Assembly (NCBI GenBank): GCA_964035545.1 | Contig: OZ037770.1 | Coordinates: 10,132,973 to 10,196,972 of the forward strand | Origin: Bugula neritina | Taxonomy: Eukaryota > Bryozoa > Gymnolaemata > Cheilostomatida > Bugulidae | Length of the DNA: 64,000 nt | Reading direction: 5' to 3' | Part shown: piece after piece, positions 1 to 13,000 of the stretch | How the letters are laid out: the number at the start of each line of letters is the position of its first letter | Numbering within the stretch: position 1 is the stretch's first letter | Position numbers and translations under genes: made by a program | The notes under the pieces: model-generated | What the model was told of the DNA's origin: nothing | What the model saw: only the letters and a program-made list of their open reading frames with translations | The model's database searches: none

Positions 1-51
1 TATCATTCCATCACTGAAGCTCCATAGATCTGCATCCAGTCTAATAGAGAG
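1..51 (+). other. Possible exon end with a strong donor upstream of THNSL2
   Basis: A consensus donor (G|GTAAGT) begins at 52. A plausible acceptor (T-rich tract ending TTTTTAG) lies at about 373, 37 nt before the THNSL2 start codon. The simplest reading is a 5' untranslated exon of THNSL2 whose intron spans 52-373. One frame across 2-51 is open but hits a stop shortly after the join, so it could instead be the tail of an unrelated upstream gene. Weakly supported. Confidence 0.25.
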
Positions 52-410
52 GTAAGTTTTCCAGCTTCTTCATAACTTCTCTACTTAGTTGCTCAGTTTT
101 GGAGACAATATAAGAAAATATCTATGTCTGATTACTTTGTTATTGAAAACATTTGTTACATTTATAATAGGTATATACATTGCTAAACAATCATCAACTG
201 TATCATAAGGGAAGTTTAACATCACGAAGCAACCATTTTCATCTTTCGTACCTGATTTGCTAAGTAGTCCCACGCTCTTTCAAATTTTGCAATTAAAGCT
301 GCATTTCGGTTATTATTCTTACTGAATTGCTAGCTTTTCAGTAACAAATAAAAATATTTTTTAATAATTTTTAGAGCAAAGAGAAAAACTTAGACTTAGG
401 AATATAAAAG

Positions 411-3400
411 ATGAAGTACCAGTCAACAAGGGGTGGGTCTAGTGGCCACACATTCCAAGGTATGCCAAGAAGTATAATATGCACTGCAATGATAAATAAA
501 CTTTTTCAACTCACATATATTTAGAGAATGATAGAGTTGTATTTGCAGTAAAAAGTTATTGCTGCATGCAAAGTAATCCCAATGGCTTGGTATCTTTGCT
601 TATGGTTATAAATATTGGTTTGAAGTGACAGTCAACAATATAGACTTCTCATAATCTCATAGTTTCCAATGAGAAAATAATTTCTTTTGTTCTATTTCAT
701 GACTATTAAAGAGGCTTTCCCAAATTTATTCATCACTGAATCTACTCCACAACTACACGGCTACTAGATTAAGCTCATATAAGCTTGCTTATCTAAAGTA
801 GATCGTGAAATAAAAGCTATAATAGCTATTCATCTAACTACAAGCATATGGTCATGTAACAGTGGTGTGATAATTTGTATATTGCTCTTACTATATTAAT
901 GATGGTAAATGTTACAACTAGCTTGTATGCTTTGCGAGTGAGAAAAAACATGGGTTGATGAACATCTAAGTGCAATTGTAAGTGCAAATGGATTGCAATT
1001 GTAAGTGTATGTCTGTGTTGCTACTTGTTTGTTTAACATGATAATAAATTTCTATCTAAAAAATTTTCTTGTTCAAAATTCTAAATAGTTTTAAAAAAGT
1101 TGTTGGGAGGTTTTGGTGTAAGTATCATATGAGAAGTTGTCTACCCATGAAGCTGTTGAGTTTGAAAAATGTAAGCTACATTATATAGAATGAGGCTAAA
1201 TTATAGCCTTATTCTATATGATTAATTTTACTGTAAGGCATAACAACATCTGAAGTACACACTTGGTTTGGTTTTCTTAATTTAATTTATTGTTTTGGTT
1301 TGAGGCTTGCATGTATTATTTTACAGACTGAATTTATACAATGATCAAATATCTGTTAGAAATAATGCTATATAAAAAATACAGCATGAATTTCTACTTC
1401 TCTTTAACATAACATGTACATGCAATAAACACCACCCTAATATAAAGTGACATAGTTATTGTGTACTGACAAAGTTGGTGTTACCAGAGGCAATATTCAA
1501 GGGCTATGCCCCTGATGGCGGGATGTACATGCCAGAAGAGATCCCCCAACTCTCTCAAGAAACCATCTCTAGCTGGGCTGACATGCCTTATAAGGAAATC
1601 ATGAAGCAGATAGTCAAGTTGTTTGCAGAAGATGAGATCCCCGTCTCTGATATCTCAGGTGAGTTGGCTAGACAAGTGAGTTGACAGGTGGGCTGGCAGG
1701 TGAGTTAACAGGTGAGTTGACAGGTGAGCTGACAGGTGAATTGAGTGAGCAGGTGAGCTGACCAAACAGGTGAGTTGGCAGGTGAATTGAGTAGACAGGT
1801 GAGTAGACAGGTGAGTTAACAGGTGAGGTGACAGGTGAGCTGACAGGTGGGCTGACAGGTGGGCTGAGTGACCAGGTGAGCTAAGTTATAGACAAATAGG
1901 CTAAATCAGAGGTGGGCAACCGGGGGCCCCAGGGCCACTAGTGGCCTTTTGCCCATTTTTTGTGACTTGTTTACTACTTAAGATAAGTAATACTGTCATT
2001 GTTATTCTGATTAGCACAGCATAGGTTTGGTGACAAATTAATTTATTATAATAAATTTTATTATGTGTACAATTATGTACCCTTTGTTTTGGCTGACTTC
2101 TGAACTTTGCCCTCATGCAAAAGAAGTCGCCCACCCCTTGGCTAAATAGACTGTACAATAACAAATCTCAATGCCCCACTCAGTATATAGTTTAATAGTA
2201 GAAGTAATGCAATGGAGATCTCAGCAACAGCCCATTTTGTACTGAGAGTATAACAAAGCTTGAGTGTTCCTCATAGACTACGACTGGCATGAAGGCCATC
2301 AGCTGTTTCTCAGAGATTATTATAGTAGCATCTGCTAAAATCTATATTTATCATGTTCTAAAAAACCAGTTGTTTTGAAAAAAATGAGGCTCTTACATGC
2401 TTCCACTTGTAGTTTGAAATTTGTATAGTGTATTGTAACTAGCCACTAGGACTGGAATTAACATTATAGATACTATTATTTTCCTCCTATTTAAAATCAA
2501 TATACCACATTCTGTATAAATGCTAAATTTATAATTGCAGCAAACCAACTAGAAATGTCCATTTTACTTCAATACTAAATTATAATATAATATGTAAGGC
2601 ACTATTTTTTATAGCTATGACTTAAATAAGTTACTTATAAGATCTGTGTTTCGCTCATTGTAGAACTAGTTGAGCTGTCATTCCAGTCATTTGATGACCC
2701 CAGTTCACCAATAGTTACAAAAGATCTAAATGGAGATGTTGTGCTCCTAGAACTGTTTAACTCAAGAACACTGGCCTTTAAAGACTTATCCATGTGCTGC
2801 ACGGCTCAGATCCTCAACTATTTCTTGAAGAAAGACAACTCCCACGCTATATTTCTGAGTGGTAAGACTTAAACGCATACAATTACTAGTTGGAGATTTT
2901 CTTTAGAGTTGAAAAGTTACAAATTCATTTCAAGGTCAAAATTTATTCTATTTTTGCAATTTATTTTTTCCGATGAATGTCTTCTATGATAACAAATTGG
3001 TTTTTAAAAATGTAAAAAATTTTGATTTTTATAAAGGGAAAACTATACTAATGCAAATCTTTCAATTAATGTTTTATTTAGTATCTACTGCTCCTCTGCA
3101 TGATTAAGGCAAACAAGTTCCTTACTCTTTCATTAGTATTTCATTTGTATTTCAATTTCATTTCATTAGTATTTCATTTTATTTTAATTTTCATTAAATT
3201 AATTGACTATGATGGAAATTATTTCTAGTTACTTCTGGTGATACGGGATCGTCTTCTCTGCAAGCGATATCCGCAGTGGATTGTGCAGATGCAATAGTTG
3301 CATTTCCAAAAGGAATTATCTCCCCAATACAAGAGTTGCAGATGATAACCGTCACATCAGACAACTGCCACGTACTGAGAGGTGAGAGCCAGCTTCTAAT

Positions 3401-6400
3401 CTCTTTCAGGAAACATTATTTTGAAAATGGTAAAATAATTGTAGCTGAGGCATGCACTAATCTATCGATCAAGCCTGACATTCACATGCAGCTCAAACTC
3501 CGTCTTATCAAATACATTAATTCTTGTTTAGGAAAATTTTGATAAAATAGTTTTGACAGGAATGTTTTATTTTTCCACTGAATCAACCTAAAGTACTGTA
3601 CACACTGTTAGATCATAGCGCTGTAATGTGTGTGTGTGTGTGTGTGTGCGTGTGTGTGCGTGCGTGTGTGTGCGCGTGTGTGTGCGCGTGTGCGCGTGTG
3701 TGCGTGTGTGCGTGTGTGCGCGTGTGAGTGTGTGTGTGTGTGTGTGTTGTGCGTGTGTGTGTGCGTGTGTGTGTGCGTGGGTAATATATTATATAGTAAC
3801 ATGTGCTTTGTTAATATTATTTGTTCTGTAATGACACATCCCTGTGGTTCCAGTTGAAGCAAATTCAGATGACCTAGATAACATAGTGAAGAAGTTTTTT
3901 AAGGAACATCCTGACCTAATTGAGAGATGTTGTATTGGCACTATGAACTCTCTTAACTGGTGCAGAGTCATGTTACAGACTGCTCATCATTTCTACGCCT
4001 ACTTTCAGGTTAATACATTCTTTCAGATACTCAAATAATTTAGCAGTAAAGAAGCTAACCTATTTTATACAACTATTAAAATATAAATGTCTATATATTA
4101 TAAATTTCTTTATATAATATGTAATATATAATGTACAGAAATTTATATCTATTACATTATAAAGTATACAGGCTACCACATACACACTGTTAAAGTATGA
4201 TTATAAACATATAAGGTATGTAGGCCTATGCATATAATGTATATAATTATCCTTCAGCAAATATATATATTTCTGAAGTACAATTATATAAATAAATACA
4301 AGAAATATCAGTATTCAGGTAAACAAATACTGAGCAATAAGATACTGCATGCGATTTCCACTGCAAAACTGCCAATACTAGTCACCTATCTATCACCATT
4401 GCACTACTCACTCACTATGTGATAAATATGTTTATCTATATTCTAGGCTTTTTAACAATGAGGGAAATTTCAACTAATTTTTCTTTTTACTCTACAGGGG
4501 AAGAAACTGAATTCTGAGAAAGAAACAGCTGTATTCATTCCAACAGGAGGGCTTGGCAATGCAGTTTGTGAGTGAATAATAATACTATGTATATTTCCAA
4601 TTAGTAGTCTGATTAGTTGATTGAAAATTGAAAGTGTTTTAGAAGTTGTGTCCACTAAAACAAAATTGTTATAGTAGATAACTCCAATTTTCAATTTGAC
4701 GCTGATGGGGTGTCATAAATAGACATTCACAGTATTTAGACGTAGCTTTTTACATTGCTTAGCTTGCCAAGATAGTGTGAACATTGATTTTGCTTTACTG
4801 GTATTAGCAGCTTCTTTTGCAAAATATTTTTAATAGTAAATGTGTCAGTACTAACTTTTATATATTAACAAAAAAAAGTTTGATTATAAAAATCAATTTG
4901 CTTGCACCTTTTAGCGGCAGCCGTTGCACGTCACATGGGTTTACCAATACAAGTAGTTTGCTCGGTGACTAACGATGCTCTTACTAGAGCCTTCTATGAA
5001 AATGATCACTCAGTTGGGCCTCTGCACCTTTCGCTGGCCCCTGCTATGAACATTCAGGTAACATTATATAAGGAGACCTCATATATAAAGCATAATGTAG
5101 CTAATGATAGGTAGCAGTTATATAAGTCAAAGAGAGAGTGAATCTAACTGAATATGCTACGTTTAGGAAATTGCTAGTAGTTTGAAAAGCCTGACAAGTT
5201 TTTGGAGCAAATTAAAACAATCCATGTGAGAAAGTTTTGTTTTAACATTCATTAATCGCCATTAACTAATTTAAGTTATTGCTAATTGTAAATTACAATG
5301 GAGAGTTTCCAATTGAAGTCTAAAGTGCCACTATACTAATCTAAATATATATTTTGTACTTTGAAAAGCATCTTAGGAAATCATAGCTATATCTTAACAA
5401 TGTTGCTCGTAAACAAAATGTAAATATGTTACACAATAGATTTCTTGTATTATGCCATATGTATGTTTTTACTGAACTAAAAATAGATTCCGTACAACTG
5501 GGAGAGACTTCTTTACCTGGTATCAAACAAGGATACAGAAACTATCAAAGCACAATTGGATGATTATGAAGTTAAAGGGAAGGCAACTACCAAACCTGAA
5601 CTGCTAAAAAAGGTACAAGCAATTTAGCTGAATTGCAATTTATTAAAATATTTTTCAATATTTGAAACTCAAACTACTAAATACTTTTATTAGAAAATCC
5701 ACTGTGACATAGCAAGTTATAATGCAGTTTATATTACTCAGTTTATATAATTCATTAGTTGCATGCTGATATCTTTAGTAGCAGAATCCATGCAAATAGT
5801 TAGTAGATGCTATTTGATGAATTGCCTTGTTCTTTTAAAACATGTTATATTTACAAGTTAGACCCACTTTCATTATTAAAATATTTTAATGTGACTATGT
5901 ACATGTGTAATTTCAAAGCCAGTGTGTGCATAAAATGTGTAACACGTTTTTTTATAATAAAAGACCATCATATTTAGTTACTTGCATCTTATCTCTTTTC
6001 AAATAATATTAGTTCACAGTATAAAGCCACTTAGTTCTTACCCCTATATGCTGGTATATTTCTATTTAAAGGTAATTATTTAGTTATAAACAGCATATAG
6101 CCATATATCTCTTACTCGTTGATAATTATTAATGCTAATTATTCTAATTGAAGCTACAAGACTTCATTGAGATACAGCTGATATCTGATGAGGAGATTCT
6201 GTCAACTATAAAGAAATGCCATGATGAGAATGATGGGTACATTGTTTGTCCTCACACAGCTACTGGTATTGCAGCAGCATACAGGTATATCGTAGTCTCA
6301 AGTGTATAGTAGGCGTAGAAGAGGTGTATATTAGGTGTATAGTGAGTGTATAGTGAGTGTATAGTAGGTGTATATGTTAGGTGTATATAGTGGGTGTATT

Positions 6401-7755
6401 ATAATAGGTATATGGTAAGTGTATAGTAGGTATATAGTAGGCATATAGTAGGTGTATTATAGTAAGTGTATTGTAGGTGTGTTATTAAGTGTATAGTAGG
6501 TATATAGTAGGCATATAGTAGGTGTTCTATAGTAGATGTATAGTAGGTGTATTATAATAGGTATATAGTAAGTGTATAGTAGGTAAATAGTAGGCATATA
6601 ATAGGTGTATTATAGTAAGTGTATAGCAGATGTGTAGTAGGTGCATTGTAGGTATATCAGGTATGTATAGATTGCTAAAGAACTGTAAATGCTCACAATA
6701 AAGTATCGTAGCAATATCTTCTCTGTCATATATTATGTTTGCAGCATTCTTAAAGCTATTTAGCACTTTATATAATATATAGGTATGACTATTTATCTAT
6801 GTCTAAAGTGTAGCCAGCGCTTATTAAATGCTCACACTTTGTATTATGTACAGGCCTTTACAGTATATTTTTATGTGCATGTATTTATCCTTTGTGTAAT
6901 AGACTTTTGGTCTGCTGTTATATTTACTCATTATGTTTATAATATAGTTGTGGCAGTTAAGCCCCACCTCCGGCTTTAATTTTGAAGTTTGATTTATTTT
7001 CTTTACACAAATAGTTAATATGAAAGTCTCAATGCATGTTGATTATTTGATAGTGAGAAATACATTAGCCTATGTTTTGTAGGAAATGCAGTCTAAAATA
7101 GATACTTTTGCTAAAAATAGTATTGAGTTTGAGAAATTATTTAAAAATCATTTGCTCTCTAGTTTTAAATAATTTTTATTACTTTATTTTTTATTATTTT
7201 GTTCACAGGTTTAATTAAAATTCTAAGTCGAAGTACATATTTTATTTTACTATACTAGTGTAATACTCTACAGTCTACCCTATATGCAATAATACTGTAT
7301 CTAATATAATATAGTATCCAACAAATTATAATAAGCCGTACCCAATAAACTATTATAAGCTGTGCTCAATATATTGCATATAATAATTTGTATAACATAA
7401 TATATTATAATCGTCAGATTGCAATGTGATACAAACAGTAAGAGTTAATATTACTGTTATAATAAACTACACTAATGTACTATAATAAAAATTACTTTAC
7501 AAATTAACAGACTTGCTATAATTTAGATATGGGAAGAGTGACCAATACAATCGGGTAGTGCTAGGAGTTGCTTCTCCTGCAAAGTTCAGAGAAGCAGTTG
7601 AAAAGGCCGACGTACCTTATGAAGGGAGAGATCTCTATACGGAACTGAAAGATAAACCAATCAAAGTTTCTGACATTACGGCCGAAGACGACGCTTGTGA
7701 GATCCTCAAAGAGATTGTGCTGTCCATAGAAAAAAAGACAACTCAAAATTTGTAA
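411..7755 (+). CDS. THNSL2: Threonine synthase-like 2 (PLP-dependent fold-type II lyase), 10 exons, complete
   Basis: Coding exons: 411-459, 1488-1658, 2664-2861, 3229-3381, 3854-4008, 4498-4567, 4915-5057, 5487-5612, 6154-6284 and 7527-7755 (TAA). All introns are GT-AG and all phases join, giving 474 aa, close to the roughly 480 aa of vertebrate THNSL2. The N-terminus MKYQSTRGG matches the family's STRGG start, which fixes the [18 protein letters not shown] follows. The PLP-binding lysine is K113 in LAFKDLS. The phosphate loop TSGDTGS is at about 141-147, and PTGGLGN at about 257-263 corresponds to the PTGxxGN cofactor loop. CPHTATG lies near the C-terminal end. Animals cannot make threonine; in mammals the family is a catabolic phospho-lyase acting on O-phosphohomoserine or O-phosphothreonine, probably cytosolic. 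Odd: the usual HG(P/V)T before the lysine segment reads NSRT. AATAAA signals occur at about 7987 and 8027. Introns 2, 4 and 9 carry tandem repeats. Confidence 0.95.
1659..1880 (+). repeat. Splice-donor-like minisatellite at the start of THNSL2 intron 2
   Basis: About 15 imperfect units of roughly 12 bp with core ACAGGTGAGTTG run directly from the exon 2 donor at 1658/1659. The unit carries the donor consensus CAG|GTGAGT. At least five downstream units match that 9-mer exactly and others read CAGGTGAGCT or CAGGTGGGCT. The exon end itself (CTCAG|GTGAGTTGG) looks like the first unit. Reading on from exon 2 meets TGA at 1682-1684, so use of any downstream unit as donor would truncate the protein. 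Confidence 0.85.
1907..2139. mobile_element. Non-autonomous hAT-type DNA transposon (233 bp)
   Basis: The left end CAGAGGTGGGC and right end GCCCACCCCTT are imperfect terminal inverted repeats of the hAT type. The element is bounded by a perfect 8 bp target duplication GGCTAAAT at 1899-1906 and 2140-2147. No transposase fits in this length. It lies in THNSL2 intron 2, just after the donor-like minisatellite. Confidence 0.85.
3628..3778. repeat. (TG)n/(CG)-interrupted dinucleotide microsatellite
   Basis: About 150 bp of alternating purine-pyrimidine TG with frequent CG steps, ending about 75 nt before THNSL2 exon 5. Alternating TG/CG tracts can adopt Z-DNA. The apparent Cys/Val open frames across it are repeat artefacts. 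Confidence 0.95.
6286..6665 (+). repeat. GTGTATAGTAG-type minisatellite at the start of THNSL2 intron 9
   Basis: Roughly 10-11 bp units of the form AGGTGTATAGT or AGGTATATAGT repeat for about 370 bp starting just after the exon 9 donor (ACAG|GTATAT). Many units resemble that donor (TAG|GTATAT, TAG|GTGTAT). A second intron of the same gene thus has a donor-like array at its 5' end. Confidence 0.8.
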
Positions 7756-10009
7756 GAGTCAAGGACAAAAAGGCTCTAAACACAGTTTACTAAGCTTGAA
7801 AAGTGCTTCTAAGTCTAGTTTCTCGTAAAATTAAATGTGAACTAAGTAAACACTGGCCTAATTTGACTTTACAAGTTTGAATTTTTGTTAAGAAAATATC
7901 AAAAAAGTAATATATTTTAGTACATGCAGATTGCACCATTATCTAAAACAATATTATGAATAATATGGCTTGGGTTATGTAATTGTAATAAATTGCTTTG
8001 TTTAAATGTGCTATATACTTAATTTTAATAAACTATGCTAGCTATTAGCAGAATCCTCAATGACCTGCAAGAACTGTGTACTATATCTTCTCCTCTAAAA
8101 CCAGAGTTAATATAATGCAGTTTAATTGGACATATGGAGTTGCAATCTGCTTCATGGATATTGGTCTGCTAGTACGTCTGCGCTGTCTGTGCCGTTGTTA
8201 TATGACTTCTTATAAAAACTCTTGTAAAAATTCAACTTGAGGGTCTTTTATACGAGTAAAAACCTTCATTTCTAGTGGTGTTGTTAATGTTGTTTGAACA
8301 TATTGACGTGAGACAAAAGCAACTGCTAAGATTCAGACCCAGTATGCATTTTGTATTATGCATATATATAGGCCAATATTCTAACCACCTGACCAAAGCT
8401 GTCTTGAATATTATATAAGTTGATATGCCAACTAGTAAGTTTGTATTGTCATTTTCTTTATATTTGTTTACAAGCCATACCAGTAAATAAGTTGTGTTAT
8501 TCTGCTCATCAACATAATATAGGGTGATGCAACGGATAGAAATAAATATAAAAGAGTCAATAATTTAACAATAGTGTCATTTATTATAAAATCTATCACT
8601 AGACAAATTACATTTACATCTTCTTCTAATGCACCATAAACATAGTCATTTTACAAAATATATGGTAAAGTATTTAGTTGATCAAAAAATACAATACAGC
8701 AAGCATACAATAAGACTACATATGTTGCTGTAAATAAAATAAAAGGGAAAAATGGGATCAAAACTAAACGCTAGCATGCTGTCCTATCAACAAAAAGTGA
8801 ATTATGATATTGCTTAATGCAGAAATACATCTACAAGCACATGCTATTTTCAATTTAATAAGAGAGCTTTTTTCTTATAAAAATTACATAAACAATTTTA
8901 TTGCAACAGTGAGTAAAATTTGACTAGCCCTTTACAAAAAAATCTATCCAAAGTGAAAGCAAAAATAACGCTTCAAAAATTATATAAATGCATAAACAGA
9001 ATATATTATATATATTTTATTATCGAGAAGTGTTGTCTATATATTATAAGTGAATTTCAGCATATCTTGAAGTAAATATGACTGGCTGCTATATGAGCTA
9101 GCTGTAACAAACCCGGCCAAATTAAATAGTACAGAAATTGAAATTGAAATACATTCAAGGTTCAACTAACGCTAGAGCTGAAATTATGCTATTACGTAAT
9201 TACAGTGCATAATAAGTAAACGATGGATTTTTAATTGGAATCTGTAGCATGATTATATTTCCATAAACTCTTTTTAATTACACCTTATAGCTGATTGCAG
9301 TAGGATAATTACAAATGCACGAAGAGAAATACAAATAATATAGTTGCACAACATATGCTTGCTAATATGCATGGACATTTTTTAGAAGGGTTGCTAAAGT
9401 ATTTATTGCTTGAAGATTGCTGATCCAAAGATAAAGATAATTTGGAGATTTTAATTTCATTCTTGGAATAATATGTTTATGTTTCTAAACTTTAATGCTG
9501 AATAAAATTTATTAATAATAAATCGATCTCATTAGTAATTTTGTAAGTAAAGAATTCCAGAGCAGTACAACAGTTCTGTGAAGTTCTTTCCTCTCTGTAA
9601 GTTTAACATATTCAATCATACAGTTAGGGGGGGGGGCTGTTAGTTTTTGAAGAATTAATATGTTGAACAATAACCCTTCCAGTTGATGACAAAAATGCAG
9701 AATTAGTCCAAGGTATCTTTCTAAAGGTAAACAGTTTTTACAGCTTTAAAAGTTCTTTACAGTGTAAAGAGTCTATTTTAAAGAAACTTAGTTATATTAA
9801 GCTAAGCAATACTGTGTTTTATAATAATCATATTGAATTTTTACAATTAAAGTGCGCAGAAAAGCTAGTCTGGGTTCCTTCCATTGAATAGTCTAAGAGG
9901 AAGTAATAATAACAATGTAGGGAGCTGGTTAATTAAAGCTGTGTTTCAGTTTACTGTTAAATAAGTTTTAAATAGTGATGCCTGCATAGACTGCGTTCTA
10001 CAAACTGTA
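7756..10009. other. Convergent intergenic region between THNSL2 and GPCR 1
   Basis: Contains the THNSL2 3' UTR (poly(A) signals at about 7987 and 8027) and, on the opposite strand, the 3' UTR of GPCR 1. A G-run lies near 9627-9636. I see no further gene and no clear repeat element. Confidence 0.6.
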
Positions 10010-13000
10010 TCAATGGTGGTCCAAGGAAGTCAACTCAGTATCTTCACCTAGATGAGACTGGTGTGTTGACTTGAGCAGCCTGGATCTAGGATGACTATCT
10101 GGCATTGTGCCAAGGTCGTTGTCCGCTGAGTCTGCTGAATCCTTCCCACAACAAATCTGCTTTTTAAAATGAGTTTTGAACGATTTGCTCAAAAACAGCA
10201 GCGCTATAGGGTTCACCATTCCATTGGCCGCCATCAAAACAATGGCAGCTGAAAATAGAAAAAAAATTTGCAATTGAGAAGTTTTTTGTCAAAGTTGAGC
10301 TATTTTACAAAAACAATCTCGTAGACAGAAAAACTCTTAGAGCTGATTAGTAATTGCAGCAAACAATTTGCTGTTGTTTCAACTTACTGGAACTTTAAAT
10401 TTAAAACCAACTTAGAAGAAATCTGCATTTCTGCACCTAGTCTAAAATATACAGTAGAAAATTGCAACTTTCTATTAAAAAAATATTTGTTTGCATGCAG
10501 AAGATTGATAGACACGATATTGCTGCGTAACTCACTCATTTGTGCATATATAAAGCTCATATTAAACTGAAAGTTTCCATGGTATCTGTACATGATGAGC
10601 ACACTCCTGGGTAACCAACAAACAAAGAACAGCACTATTAAAGCTATCATTATGTTGGCTACTTTCCGCCTCATTCTGATCTGTTTGAGCTTCCAGGACG
10701 AATTTCCAGAAGATTCTCCAGGAAGTTGACGTGAGCTCTCTACCTACGAATCAAAAGGTAAGATCTAATTTTATTATGGTGAATTATTTGATTGGCTAAT
10801 GTGCATCATTTTGTTGATATAGACAATTTTCGTACAAAGACTATGATACAAGAGAACTAGAATCTAGATCAACATTTTAAATTAGAGTTATCTTCTCGTT
10901 GTTCAAAACTATACTTTAGCTATAAGTATGACTTCTTATGTTACTTTTTCCTATTCATTAACAATATTTGCTAAATCAATTCTGTGTCCAAAACAAAGTG
11001 TCATCGTCAAATCATTTGTATCGGCAAATCTTATATAATTTTCAAGTTATAACGGCCTATCTTTACAATGTCATCAATGTTTAATATAACAGGCTCTACA
11101 GTTATTCTTTTTGATATACATTTCAATATAACAAACTTATGTTTAGTTTGGTAATTATTAAAAAGCTCAACTATAAGAAATGGTGTCTCGACTGTCTCTT
11201 GATCATTCTAGTAGCAGTGATTTTCACTATAATATACATGCACTATGTAAATGTGAGAGAATTGCAACATATTTAAAAGCACAGGTGTATACAACTTCAA
11301 ATTCTTTTATCTTATCAAATCTTGTGAAATCCCGATAGACTATTAATACTTTTTTTATGAATCTAAAAATTTTTTTTAGGAAAAAATTTATTTCCATGGG
11401 CTAGCAATATAGGTCAACGAGAAAAGTTTTATTTGTTTATTTATAAAGTGATAAAAATAAAATGTTTTTCTTTTATCTACTTTTAAAAAAATAATTATAT
11501 TGTAAGATGACAACTCACCATCTTGTAGGCCATAACTCCATAACACACAGAGATTATAATAAAAGGCACGCAGAAATAAACTGTGAAATATACAGTAAAA
11601 TATATCTTTGAATAATTAAAGTTTGTGTCCCAATCCGCTGGAGCGGTTCGGCAGATGTCAAATGTCCCATTATTCTAAAAAATAAATTTAAAAAAATAAA
11701 ATTGAATAAAAAAAAAATAAAGCAATTAAAGACTATTATTCACAGCTTTTTAATTTTTATTTTTTTTTTCTAAATCTGCTTTGTTTTGTTATTAAACAGT
11801 CATTATATTTTTCTATATCAGAAGAAAATTAAAAATATAAAATCTTTGGAATAAAGATATGTAAAATCAATAAAGTGAATTGAAAAATTGTAAAGTATAC
11901 ATTATATTACCATGCTATTTTTTTGTAACACTGTGCAATATCATGTACATCCTTGTATCTGTATGTCTGTATGTAGATGTTAAAGATCACACAGTAAGGA
12001 AAGCATTATATTTCAGATGTACTTACTTCATCAGGGAACGTAACCAGGTTGTAACTGATCATATCTGGTAGTGCAGCTAGGATAGAGCAAATCCAAACAG
12101 CTACTATCATTACTATGATTCGGGTGGATGCCTTCTGCCACAACTTTAGTGTCTGAGTAATCACTAGAACTCGGTCTATGCTCAAAGCTGTCATTGTGAA
12201 TATACTCATTCCTTAAAACAGAAGATTAGTATGGGAGGGTGGATCAATTTATCATTTTCACTGCTTCATAAAGCAGCAAATGATAATATGCTACTGTTTG
12301 CACTACATCTTACATACTCCCTTTATAGCTGACTAAGCTACAAGTCTTGAAACCTTAATTCATGACATGTAGAATACAGATTTAACTCATGGATCAGTTA
12401 AATTCAGCCATTTTGTTTCTATACACACATACATAAGTCACAAAACGGGGTCAAAGCCCTTCTTGTGACCTATAGAATTTCGTGACAAATAGATACGTGG
12501 AGGGAACATTATAAAATTGTTGTAACAGCCTACATGATTTTTTTCTGTTGCTAAAGTCACATGACCTTATCTACTGCTAAAGTCACATGACTCTTCTTTA
12601 AGCTCATACAGATGTATTGTAATTACTTGTGAGGCAGATCAATTGATAATAAACAAGATATGTTGCAGATAATAACTACTAGTAATAAAATCAGAATTAG
12701 AAACAAATGATATTGAATGTGCCTAGTCTTTACTCCAGATAAAAAGCTGTAGTTATAAAGCAAAGCCAAGGTAATGCTATTTTGCAAAACAAATGCAACT
12801 TCCCAATTATCATGGAAAATACAATGAGTGCTTATAGATTGTGAAACATGACACGCTGAGGCATCTATCACAACAAAGTTAAAGCTAAGGAGTGTAGCAA
12901 ACAGAATCAATAAAAAGCTTGAATTATATAATAATGTTACTATAGACCCCCCTTATATACTGCTGTTATAACATATAGTGATGACTTTAGGGAGCAACGT

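Noticed and set aside
85-273. 62-codon minus-strand frame at the window start
   Set aside because: No recognisable domain or splice context, and it overlaps the likely 5' UTR intron of THNSL2.
3608-3862. Long His-Thr and Cys-Val open frames on both strands
   Set aside because: They are translations of the TG/CG microsatellite in THNSL2 intron 4; no codon structure beyond the repeat.
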